Assembly (NCBI GenBank): GCA_029264035.1
Contig: JARICS010000038.1
Location: forward strand, 1-32,875
DNA: 32,875 nt
Direction: 5' to 3'
Origin: Dysgonamonadaceae bacterium
Lineage (GTDB): Bacteria; Bacteroidota; Bacteroidia; Bacteroidales; Dysgonomonadaceae
Under the pieces are notes generated by a model. The model worked only from the letters and a program-made list of their open reading frames with translations, did not search any database and was not told where the DNA came from. The position numbers were made by a program, and so were the translations under genes. Within the stretch, counting starts at the first letter, position 1. The number at the start of each line of letters is the position of its first letter. Shown here in pieces: positions 8,980-17,748 of the stretch.

Positions 8980-10107
8980 TTATGACTTAGATTTGTCGGT
9001 TGTTGAATTAATTATGTTTTTTATATCACTTATAGGAACATCTCTTGTAACAATTATACCCTTTGGATCTATTAGAATATTGAATGGAAGATAGTGTACA
9101 TTAAAAATATCTATAATATCTGAACCCCAACTTTTATCTTCTATAACTATACTCCAAGGGATAGAGTCTATTGAATGATTAATGATGGGAAGAGTATCTG
9201 AATCAATATAAATGGATAGAAATTCGATATCCTTTTTATCCAAAAGTTTATATTCATCTTTAAGAATTTTGATGTTTTCGATAGTTTTGTCACTTTTAAA
9301 AGACAAAAAAGAGATTAATAAGTATTTGTTTTCAAAATCAGATGATTCTATAGATTTATCTTTATCATCTTTCAATTTAAACGAAGGCATTTTAGCACCT
9401 TCTGCAGAAAGCATAAGTTTCTGATTGTGATTTTTCAATTTAAGGGTCAATGGAGATTTTAAAGCATCGCCTTCTAAATATTCAAGAACTCTATTTAAAG
9501 TCTCTGGATTTTCGTTGTTCTTGAAAAATTCATTTATCAAAATAACACTCGATACCTTATCAGGATTTGATATAATAAATTCTTCTACTTTTTGTGATAA
9601 TTCGTGATTTAAAGAATTTAAACTTGCAATTTGCTCTTTATCTGAAATTATATTTAGTGAGTTTTCTAAACTATCAACTTCAAGATTCTTTTTGCTCATT
9701 AAAAGACTACGGTGCTTTAGAAGTGTTTCGTTTTGTAGTTTAAAAGTTGTAAGACTTTCATTTATCTCGCCACCTTTTATTTCAATCAAGTCAGAGAAAA
9801 TAACATCACCTTTCATCTTAATCTTATTTACTCCCTTATCTGAAAAGACAATTGTAGAGGAGCTAAAATCATTAAAATAGAAAGTGAGGAAAGTAGCAGT
9901 ATCAATAGTTTGAGTATAAGAAAACTTACCATTTTTATCTACAAAAATAGTATCGAGTCGAATAGTGTCAGATACCCGATAAGAAGCAATCACGTAAGGA
10001 TTTGTCAGATTTGTTAATTCTCCTTCAATGACTAATTTATTATTGTCTCTATGGCATGCATAAAATACCAAAGAAAACAATAATAATGATAGAATTGATT
10101 TTACCAT
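8980..10107 (-). CDS. DUF4369/TlpA-like thioredoxin-fold lipoprotein lacking active-site cysteines
   Basis: Lipobox FYAC; DUF4369-like N-terminus (VIEGELTNLTNPYVIASY..DTIFVDKNGKFSY); thioredoxin-like C-terminus with HYLPFNILIDPKG but SFLSFKSDKT at the usual CxxC position. Confidence 0.75.
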   Translation of the reverse strand: MVKSILSLLLFSLVFYACHRDNNKLVIEGELTNLTNPYVIASYRVSDTIRLDTIFVDKNGKFSYTQTIDTATFLTFYFNDFSSSTIVFSDKGVNKIKMKGDVIFSDLIEIKGGEINESLTTFKLQNETLLKHRSLLMSKKNLEVDSLENSLNIISDKEQIASLNSLNHELSQKVEEFIISNPDKVSSVILINEFFKNNENPETLNRVLEYLEGDALKSPLTLKLKNHNQKLMLSAEGAKMPSFKLKDDKDKSIESSDFENKYLLISFLSFKSDKTIENIKILKDEYKLLDKKDIEFLSIYIDSDTLPIINHSIDSIPWSIVIEDKSWGSDIIDIFNVHYLPFNILIDPKGIIVTRDVPISDIKNIINSTTDKSKS

Positions 10108-10323
10108 TTATATTTACTTATTAAAGCAATTAGAAAAAGCTAAATTAAATATTATAATCAATATTTCAGCAGCCTATTCAATTAATAAGAACAAAGATAT
10201 ATCTTTTTCTCTAATATTCTATTTTATTTACAATAATTTAGGTAGCAGTTTCAATTTATCTTTTGCACATCGTTGTTGATTAAAAGATTAATAAGTAATT
10301 TTGCCCAATAACATTGTTTCAAC

Positions 10324-11271
10324 ATGAGAAAAAAAATATTAGTAACGGGCGGTGCAGGTTTTATTGGTTCACATCTGTGTAAAAAACTTTTAGAGGAGAA
10401 TAACGAAGTTCTTTGTTTGGATAACTATTTTACTGGTAGTAAAATGAATATCTTGCCTCTATTAGATAATCCAATGTTTGAACTTATACGGCATGATATA
10501 GTAAATCCGTACATTGCAGAAGTTGATGAAATATACAATTTAGCATGTCCCGCCTCTCCCATACACTATCAGCACAATCCAATACAGACTGTAAAAATAT
10601 CAGTGATGGGTGCAATAAATATGTTGGAAACTGCAAAAGCAACAGGTGCAAAAATACTTCAGGCTTCGACAAGTGAAGTATATGGAGATCCAAAAATTCA
10701 TCCACAAGTAGAATCATATTGGGGAAATGTAAACCCAATAGGCGAACGATCTTGTTATGATGAAGGAAAACGATGTGCTGAAACGCTTTTCATGGATTAT
10801 CATCGTCAGAGTCAACTCAAAATTAAAATTATCCGCATTTTTAATACATATGGCCCCAATATGCATCCAAATGATGGAAGAGTAGTTTCAAATTTCATTG
10901 TACAATGCCTCAGAAATGAAGATATAACAATTTATGGAGACGGAAACCAATCGCGCAGCTTTCAGTATGTAGATGATTTAATAGAAGGAATGACAAAAAT
11001 GATGGCAACGCCAAATGAATTTATTGGTCCCGTAAACATTGGTAACCCTACAGAATTTACTATCTTAGAATTGGCTCAGGCAGTAATTAATTTGACTAAT
11101 TCAAAATCTAAATTGATATTTAAACGACTACCAATGGATGATCCACAACAACGTAGACCTGATATAAGTCTTGCAAAAGATAAACTAAATTGGACTCCGA
11201 AAATTGAACTTGAAGAAGGGTTAAAGAAAACAATAGAATATTTTGATATTCTTCTCAAAAAAAATAATTGA
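10324..11271 (+). CDS. UDP-glucuronate decarboxylase / NAD-dependent epimerase
   Basis: [36 protein letters not shown]..., [45 protein letters not shown]-type extended SDR. Confidence 0.93.
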   Translation: MRKKILVTGGAGFIGSHLCKKLLEENNEVLCLDNYFTGSKMNILPLLDNPMFELIRHDIVNPYIAEVDEIYNLACPASPIHYQHNPIQTVKISVMGAINMLETAKATGAKILQASTSEVYGDPKIHPQVESYWGNVNPIGERSCYDEGKRCAETLFMDYHRQSQLKIKIIRIFNTYGPNMHPNDGRVVSNFIVQCLRNEDITIYGDGNQSRSFQYVDDLIEGMTKMMATPNEFIGPVNIGNPTEFTILELAQAVINLTNSKSKLIFKRLPMDDPQQRRPDISLAKDKLNWTPKIELEEGLKKTIEYFDILLKKNN

Positions 11272-11279
11272 TATAGACT

Positions 11280-12281
11280 ATGCCTTTTTTCTCCATTATT
11301 ATACCCGTTTATAATCGTCCTGAAGAAGTGGATGAACTATTAGAAAGTTTAAATAAACAAACTTACCAAGATTTTGAAGTATTACTCATTGAGGATGGCT
11401 CTTCCATTAAATGTGATATAGTAGCCCAAAAATACAACCAAGATTTAAATATTCGTTATTACTACAAAGACAATAGTGGCAGAAGTGAAACCAGAAATTA
11501 TGGAATGGAGAAAGCAAAAGGTGACTACTTTGTTTTTTTTGATTCTGATTGTGTTATCCCACCATTTTATTTTGAGAAAATAAAGAAAACACTTGAAGAA
11601 AATTATACAGATAGCTACGGAGGACCCGACAAAGCAGATGAATCATTTAGTAATTTGCAAAAGGCTATTAGTTTTTCCATGACATCTTTTCTAACAACAG
11701 GAGGCATTAGAGGCTCCAAAGGAACTAAAATGGAGAAGTTTGTTCCACGTACTTTCAATATGGGTTTTTCAAAAGAAGTATATAAAGCTGTTGGAGAATT
11801 TAAAGATATGTTTGGTGAAGACATTGATTTAAGCCTACGCATAAGAAACAAAGGATATACTTGTCAGCTCATTGCAGATGCTTTTGTATATCACAAAAGA
11901 AGAATTGATTTGCGTTCGTTTTACAGACAAGTTCATGTTTTTGGAATGGCTCGTATTTCATTATATTTGATACATCCAACATCAATGAAACTGGTTCATA
12001 CCCTCCCAACACTCTTCACAGTAGCTTCAGTATTAATGATACTATTATCATTCTATTCTATTTGGTTTGTACTCCCTTTAGGTATTTATTTTTCACTTAT
12101 ATTGATAGCGTCTTCATTAGAGTACAAAAATATATCCATCGGATTTTTATCCATTATAACTTCATCCATACAGTTATACGGATATGGATGGGGATTTATA
12201 AAATCGTACTTCAAGAAAGTAGTATTTGGAAAAAACAAATCTGTTGAAGATGAATTAAATAAATACTACAATAAGAAGTAA
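11280..12281 (+). CDS. Family 2 glycosyltransferase with C-terminal TM segments
   Basis: FSIIIPVYNRPEEVDELLESLNKQTYQDFEVLLIEDGS, DYFVFFDSDC, GEDIDLSLRIRNKGY; starts 8 nt after the preceding gene. Confidence 0.9.
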   Translation: MPFFSIIIPVYNRPEEVDELLESLNKQTYQDFEVLLIEDGSSIKCDIVAQKYNQDLNIRYYYKDNSGRSETRNYGMEKAKGDYFVFFDSDCVIPPFYFEKIKKTLEENYTDSYGGPDKADESFSNLQKAISFSMTSFLTTGGIRGSKGTKMEKFVPRTFNMGFSKEVYKAVGEFKDMFGEDIDLSLRIRNKGYTCQLIADAFVYHKRRIDLRSFYRQVHVFGMARISLYLIHPTSMKLVHTLPTLFTVASVLMILLSFYSIWFVLPLGIYFSLILIASSLEYKNISIGFLSIITSSIQLYGYGWGFIKSYFKKVVFGKNKSVEDELNKYYNKK

Positions 12282-12314
12282 GCTTACCTTATAAAAAAAC
12301 ATTTTATAAATACA

Positions 12315-12971
12315 TTACTCTTTCGGTCCGTATGCTAAATCTCCTGCATCACCCAGTCCAGGAAGAATATAGGAATGTTCATCGAGATAAGGGTCAATGG
12401 CTGCAACCCAAATGGTAGTGTTTTCAGCAGGAAATTTTTCTCTACAATAATCAATCGCTTGTTGACTAGCAATTATTGTAGCTATATGAATATGTTTAGG
12501 TTTTCCTTTGGTGAGCAATGCATGATAAGAAAGTTCCATACTTCCACCTGTTGCAAGCATTGGATCTGTAATGATTAATGTTTTATCATCGATTAGAGGA
12601 GAAGCAATATATTCTATGTGAATATTAAATGACAATTGATTTTCTTTGTATTTTCTGTAAGCAGATACAAATGCATTCTCTGCCCCATCAAAAAAATTGA
12701 GAAACCCTTGATGATATATAAGACCTGCCCTTAGTATAGTGGCAATTACAATATTATTGTCTGCTAAATTGATATTTGTTTCACCAAAAGGCGTTTCTAT
12801 TGTCTTATTAGAATAATTCAAATCTTTGCTTATTTCATAAGCCATTATTTCTCCAATACGTTCAATGTTTTTTCTGAATCTAAGACGATCATTTTGAACA
12901 TTTATATCTCTAATTTCTCTAACGAATGTATTTAGTAAAGAATTTTGCTCTGAAAAGTTTACAATTTTCAT
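12315..12971 (-). CDS. upp: Uracil phosphoribosyltransferase
   Basis: TILRAGLIYHQGFLNFF, LIITDPMLATGGSM (PRPP loop), DPYLDEHSYILPGLGDAGDLAYG. Confidence 0.93.
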   Translation of the reverse strand: MKIVNFSEQNSLLNTFVREIRDINVQNDRLRFRKNIERIGEIMAYEISKDLNYSNKTIETPFGETNINLADNNIVIATILRAGLIYHQGFLNFFDGAENAFVSAYRKYKENQLSFNIHIEYIASPLIDDKTLIITDPMLATGGSMELSYHALLTKGKPKHIHIATIIASQQAIDYCREKFPAENTTIWVAAIDPYLDEHSYILPGLGDAGDLAYGPKE

Positions 12972-13094
12972 AAGGTAATGTTTATGATAACGATATTAGA
13001 ACTTGCTAATGGCAAAGATAACAGAATTAAAGATTTTATTAAACTTTTGGGATATGAATTTTGTTTAAATAGGTAGTAAAAGAATTTACAATTA

Positions 13095-13116
13095 ATTAAA
13101 GAAATATTTCTCTAAT
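13095..13116. promoter_or_regulatory. 22-bp palindromic operator candidate upstream of pckA
   Basis: ATTAAAGAAATATTTCTCTAAT, inside the longer 30-bp near-palindrome 13091-13120; 20/22 identical to 19568-19589. Confidence 0.6.
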
Positions 13117-13142
13117 TAATGATGCTACAATAAAAAAATATT

Positions 13143-13150
13143 TATCTTTG
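13143..13150 (+). promoter_or_regulatory. Bacteroidota-type -7 box (TATCTTTG) for pckA
   Basis: Matches TAnnTTTG; 72 nt before the pckA ATG and 26 nt after the palindrome. Confidence 0.65.
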
Positions 13151-13221
13151 TAGCCAAGCATATAGGTATCTGAAAGTATGATACATCAGAATAATTTATT
13201 TTTATAAAAACTTTATTACAA

Positions 13222-14814
13222 ATGACAAAATTAGACTTAAGCAAGTATGGAATTTCAGGCGACTTCGAAATTCTTCACAACCCATCTTACGAAGTTCTAT
13301 TTCAAGAAGAAATGAACCCAGAAAATGAAGGTTTCGAAAAAGCAAAGCTAACAGATACCGGTGCTGTTGCAGTATACACAGGAAAATTTACTGGTCGTTC
13401 TCCAAAAGACAAATTCATTGTTGAAGATGATGTAACCAAAGATACAATTTGGTGGGATGGTACAATAAACCGCCCAACTACTCCAGAGGTTTTTGATCAT
13501 TGCAAGAATTTAGCTACTGATAGATTATCAAAAGCAAAAAAAATATATGTTGTTGATACATTCTGCGGAACTAACGAAGATACACGTATGAAAGTACGTT
13601 TCATTATGGAAGTAGCATGGCAAGCACATTTCGTTACAAATATGTTTATCAGACCTTCACATTATGAATTAGATCAATACGGAGAACCTGATTTCGTTTG
13701 TATTAACGCATCTAAAATTGTTAATGATAAATGGAAAGAGCAAGGCTTAAATTCTGAAAACTTTACTTTGTTTGATTTAACTCGCAAAATGCAAGTTATT
13801 GGTGGAACATGGTATGGTGGTGAAATGAAAAAAGGTATTTTTGCTCTAATGAACTATTACCTTCCACTTCGCGGTATTGCATCAATGCACTGCTCTTCAA
13901 ACGTAGGAGTAGATGGTGATGTTGCAGTATTCTTTGGTCTATCTGGTACAGGTAAAACTACATTATCAGCCGATCCAAAACGCTATTTAATTGGTGATGA
14001 CGAGCACGGTTGGGATGATCACGGAGTATTTAACTACGAAGGTGGTTGCTATGCAAAAACTGTTGATTTAAGTAAAGAAAACGAACCTGATATTTGGAGA
14101 GCTATCCGTCGTGATGCTTTATTAGAAAACGTTACTGTTAATGATGATGGATCAATCGACTTCGCTGATGTTTCGGTAACAGAAAACACCCGTGTTTCTT
14201 ACCCAATTTATCATATCAATAAAATAGTTCTTCCTTCAAGAGCAGGACATGCTAAAAAGATTATTTATCTTTCAGCCGATGCATTTGGTGTTTTACCTCC
14301 AGTATCTATTTTGGATGACAACCAAGCACAATATCACTTCTTGAGTGGATTTACATCAAAATTGGCAGGTACTGAGCGTGGTATCACAGAACCAGTTCCT
14401 TCTTTCTCTCCTGCATTTGGTGAAGCTTTCTTGACATTACACCCAACTATGTATGCAAAACGTTTAGTAGAAAAAATGAATGAGCATGATGCTAAAGCAT
14501 ACTTAGTAAACACAGGTTGGAATGGAACAGGAAAACGTATTTCACTTAAAAATACAAGAGCAATGATTGATGCCATCATAGATGGTTCAATTGACAAAGC
14601 TGAAACGAAACATATTCCAATCATGAATTTAACTATACCTACAAAACTAAATAATGTTGACGAAGGTTTGTTAGATCCACGTGATACATATTCAGATGCT
14701 AAAGAATGGGAAACCAAAGCAACTAAATTAGCTGAGATGTACCTTGAGAACTTTGTACAATATTGCGATAACGATGATGCTAAAGCATTGATCCCAGCAG
14801 CACCACAACTATAA
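13222..14814 (+). CDS. pckA: Phosphoenolpyruvate carboxykinase (ATP)
   Basis: [79 protein letters not shown]. Confidence 0.97.
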   Translation: MTKLDLSKYGISGDFEILHNPSYEVLFQEEMNPENEGFEKAKLTDTGAVAVYTGKFTGRSPKDKFIVEDDVTKDTIWWDGTINRPTTPEVFDHCKNLATDRLSKAKKIYVVDTFCGTNEDTRMKVRFIMEVAWQAHFVTNMFIRPSHYELDQYGEPDFVCINASKIVNDKWKEQGLNSENFTLFDLTRKMQVIGGTWYGGEMKKGIFALMNYYLPLRGIASMHCSSNVGVDGDVAVFFGLSGTGKTTLSADPKRYLIGDDEHGWDDHGVFNYEGGCYAKTVDLSKENEPDIWRAIRRDALLENVTVNDDGSIDFADVSVTENTRVSYPIYHINKIVLPSRAGHAKKIIYLSADAFGVLPPVSILDDNQAQYHFLSGFTSKLAGTERGITEPVPSFSPAFGEAFLTLHPTMYAKRLVEKMNEHDAKAYLVNTGWNGTGKRISLKNTRAMIDAIIDGSIDKAETKHIPIMNLTIPTKLNNVDEGLLDPRDTYSDAKEWETKATKLAEMYLENFVQYCDNDDAKALIPAAPQL

Positions 14815-14831
14815 TTAGTTAGTACAATTTA

Positions 14832-14878
14832 TATAAAGCAAAAAAGAGTGGAAATTTCCACTCTTTTTTTGCTTTATA
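14832..14878. terminator. Bidirectional terminator between convergent pckA and nadA
   Basis: TATAAAGCAAAAAAGAGTGGAAA / TTTCCACTCTTTTTTTGCTTTATA; near-perfect arms with one bulge. Confidence 0.9.
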
Positions 14879-14904
14879 CTTTTGTGTAAAACTATTTCAA
14901 ACTG

Positions 14905-15870
14905 CTATAAACCATATTGAGCAGATATTTCTAGCATGCGTTCAATAGATTTTACTGCCTTTATTCTAATATTTTCATCTACAGTTATTTCAGGTTCTTC
15001 ATTTTTCAGACACAAATAGAGTTTTTCAAGTGTGTTCAATTTCATATAAGAACATTCATTACATGCACAAGTTGCATCTTCTGGTGGAGCTGCGATGAAA
15101 ATTTTATCTGGATTCTGTTTTCTCAACTCGTGCAAAATACCTGCTTCGGTTGCAATAATAAACTTTTCATTTTCTGAGTTAGTTGCAAATTTCAATATAG
15201 AAGAAGTTGAACCTACATGATCTGCTACTTCTAAAATATATTTTTTACACTCGGGATGAGCCAATAATAATGCATCAGGATTTTGTTTTATTAATTCAAG
15301 TATTTTTATCAATGAAAATTGTTCATGAACATGGCAAGCACCATCCCAAAGCATCATATTTCTACCAGTTATCCCGTTAATATAATTGCCTAAATTTCTA
15401 TCTGGGCCAAATATTATCTTTTCTTTTTGAGGAAGAGAATCTACAATTTGTTTAGCATTGCTTGAAGTTACTACTATGTCCGTTAATGCTTTTACGGCAG
15501 CTGTAGTGTTCACATAAGAAATTACGATATGTTCAGGATATTTTGCAATTAAATCTTCAAATTCATCTGCAGGACAGCTATCAGCCAATGAACAACCAGC
15601 ATTTCTGTCAGGAATGAGCACTTTTTTATCTGGAGACAATATTTTAGCTGTCTCTCCCATAAAATGAACACCGCACATAACTATTATCTCATTTTGAGCT
15701 TTAGAGGCCCACTGGGCAAGAGCTAAACTATCGCCTACATAGTCTGCTATTTCTTGTATTGCGTCCTCTTGATAGAAGTGCGCAAGTATTAGAGCATCTT
15801 TCTGCTTGCGTAGCAAATTGATTGCTTCAATTAATTGTTTTTCTGTTTTCATTGAATTATTAACTGACAT
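14905..15870 (-). CDS. nadA: Quinolinate synthase A
   Basis: LILAHFYQEDAIQEIADYVGDSLALAQWA, MCGVHFMGETAKILSP, AHPECKKYILEVADHVGSTSSILKFA, CACNECSYMKLNTLEKLY. Confidence 0.95.
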   Translation of the reverse strand: MSVNNSMKTEKQLIEAINLLRKQKDALILAHFYQEDAIQEIADYVGDSLALAQWASKAQNEIIVMCGVHFMGETAKILSPDKKVLIPDRNAGCSLADSCPADEFEDLIAKYPEHIVISYVNTTAAVKALTDIVVTSSNAKQIVDSLPQKEKIIFGPDRNLGNYINGITGRNMMLWDGACHVHEQFSLIKILELIKQNPDALLLAHPECKKYILEVADHVGSTSSILKFATNSENEKFIIATEAGILHELRKQNPDKIFIAAPPEDATCACNECSYMKLNTLEKLYLCLKNEEPEITVDENIRIKAVKSIERMLEISAQYGL

Positions 15871-16330
15871 ATTATTATATATATAGTTTTATAAATTTAT
15901 AAAAAGAAGAATGATGATAGTATTGGTCTGTTGATACTGTTGATAATTAATAGCTAAATTATTTTGAAATCAACTTATTAATAATAATAAAAGGGTTATG
16001 AGTACGTTATGAACAGGTTTGTGATCTGTTACTTATTTAAAATCATTATCTTACAAACGTTATTGTTTTATTGTTGATAAAGTTCAAAGTTAATAATTAA
16101 TTTCCTCAAAACTGTTACTTACTTGTTGAAAAGCTGATGATGTCTTATTGATAACTAACAATAACTATAGGGTGAATTTACAAACTTGCATTGCTTTACT
16201 TTTATTTTTGTAATTTGCAAATTAAACTATCAACTTTTTATGCACATTCGATCAACAAGTTTTCAACATGATAAGGACTAAACTGTATGATAACTTTTTA
16301 TCGGGTTATTTAGTGTGGTTATTAATAATT
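15871..16330. other. Candidate chromosomal replication origin (DnaA-box-like cluster)
   Basis: AT-rich intergenic region with TGTTGATAC (15929), TGTTGATAA (15938, 16072), TGTTGAAAA (16124), TATTGATAA (16146), TTATGAACA (16007), TTATGCACA (16238), TTTTCAACA (16260), flanked by divergent genes. Confidence 0.5.
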
Positions 16331-16467
16331 GAAAATGAATAGATTATCTTAAAAATGATGTAGAATTAAAATGTAATGTTTCATATATTGTTAATTGATG
16401 GCTAAACTGATTGCGTCGAACAATAAATTTTACTATATTTGTTTTACCTTATCTAGAAAAAACGGAA

Positions 16468-17525
16468 TGAAATATATATACAAAATACTCTTTTTAGTTT
16501 TCGCATCATCATTGATGGGATGCATGTCTACAATACAAATTGCATCGGTAGTTGAAAAAAACACCGATGGAGATTTTTTATTGAAATGGGAAGTGAGTCC
16601 TGATGTGGAAGGTAAGATAGATATTTATTCTGCGATGACCGATACATCTATAAGAAATTTCACACCCGTAAGAACTAAACTTGTAGAAGAGCAGTTTGCT
16701 TTATTGAATCCATCAGGATCAGGATTACGCGAATTCTTTATACTTAAAACTAGTGGTGTCACCTCTGGAATAATATCTAATCGATTTATTGATATGGATA
16801 ATATTTTAAATTTTAGGGATCTTGGAGGCTATTCTACAATTGATGACAAACAACTTAAATGGGGACAAATATTTAGATCGGGACATTTGAGCAATACAAA
16901 TTTATTCGATCAAGAAAAATTAAAAGTATTAGGTATAAAAACAATCATAGATTTGAGATCAGAGAAAGACAGAATGGCTCATCCATATTTCACTAACATT
17001 CGAAAAATAAATATACCTATTGAATCTGGAGATTTTTCTACTTCAAAAGATATGCTTATCAAAGAAAATTTTACGCGAAGCGAAACTATACTTTTTATGC
17101 AAAAATCATATAAAGATATAGTAGAAAATAATACAGCTAAATATGCTGAAATGTTTGATATTTTATTAGACAAAAATAATTATCCTGTTCTTATTTCATC
17201 TCATTTAGGAAAAGATAGAGTGGGTATTGCTGCTGCTCTATTGCTTCACGTCTTAGATGTACCTGAATATTATATTGAAGAAGATTATCTAGCTTCTAAC
17301 AAATATATCGATCCTAAAAAAACCATCACCTTTTCAGAGCCTTTGACTGAATCTTTGCAAGAAGCAATGACAGCTCTTTTTTCTGCCAACAGTGCTTATT
17401 TGCACTATGCGTTTGATTATATAAGAGAAACTTACGGATCTATAGATAATTATTTAGAAAAAGAAGTTCGAGTGTCTAAAGGCAAAAGAATTATATTGCG
17501 TAAATTAATGCTTTATAACCCTTAA
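16468..17525 (+). CDS. Tyrosine-phosphatase-family (Y_phosphatase3-like) lipoprotein, catalytic Cys absent
   Basis: Lipobox SSLMGC; NILNFRDLGGYSTIDDKQLKWGQIFRSGHLSN family N-terminal motif; P-loop region PVLISSHLGKDRVG instead of HCxxGKDRxG. ATG 16468 preferred over 16395. Confidence 0.8.
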
Positions 17526-17550
17526 TCGTTTGTATCTCAATTTTTATACT

Positions 17551-17558
17551 TACCTTTG
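17551..17558 (+). promoter_or_regulatory. Putative promoter of the DEAD-box helicase gene (TACCTTTG; upstream TTTG at 17529-17532)
   Basis: TAnnTTTG box with TTTG about 18 nt upstream. Confidence 0.55.
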
Positions 17559-17748
17559 TCGCCGATTTTACTCATAGCGATTTTAATTCTTTCCTCTTTT
17601 GTTAGGTTATCAATTAACAAATCACATTTAAGAAAATCGCTAATTTATTGGTATTCGTATTTTTCTCTCATCTTTTTTATAATGTCGCATGTTGTGGGGG
17701 TAAAGAGGAGAATGTTGATTGCCATCACACATTATTATAAATAAAAAG

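Noticed and set aside
12291-12310. TTATAAAA…TTTTATAA inverted repeat between GT2 and upp as a regulatory site
   Set aside because: AT-only symmetry between convergent genes; more likely a weak terminator or chance, so not listed as a feature.
14334-14717. 127-aa - strand ORF inside pckA
   Set aside because: Antisense shadow of a highly conserved gene.
17556-17744. 62-aa hydrophobic ORF upstream of the helicase
   Set aside because: Lies in the predicted 5' leader, begins at or near the promoter and uses a non-ATG start; only the short ATG frame at its end was kept as a mini-ORF candidate.
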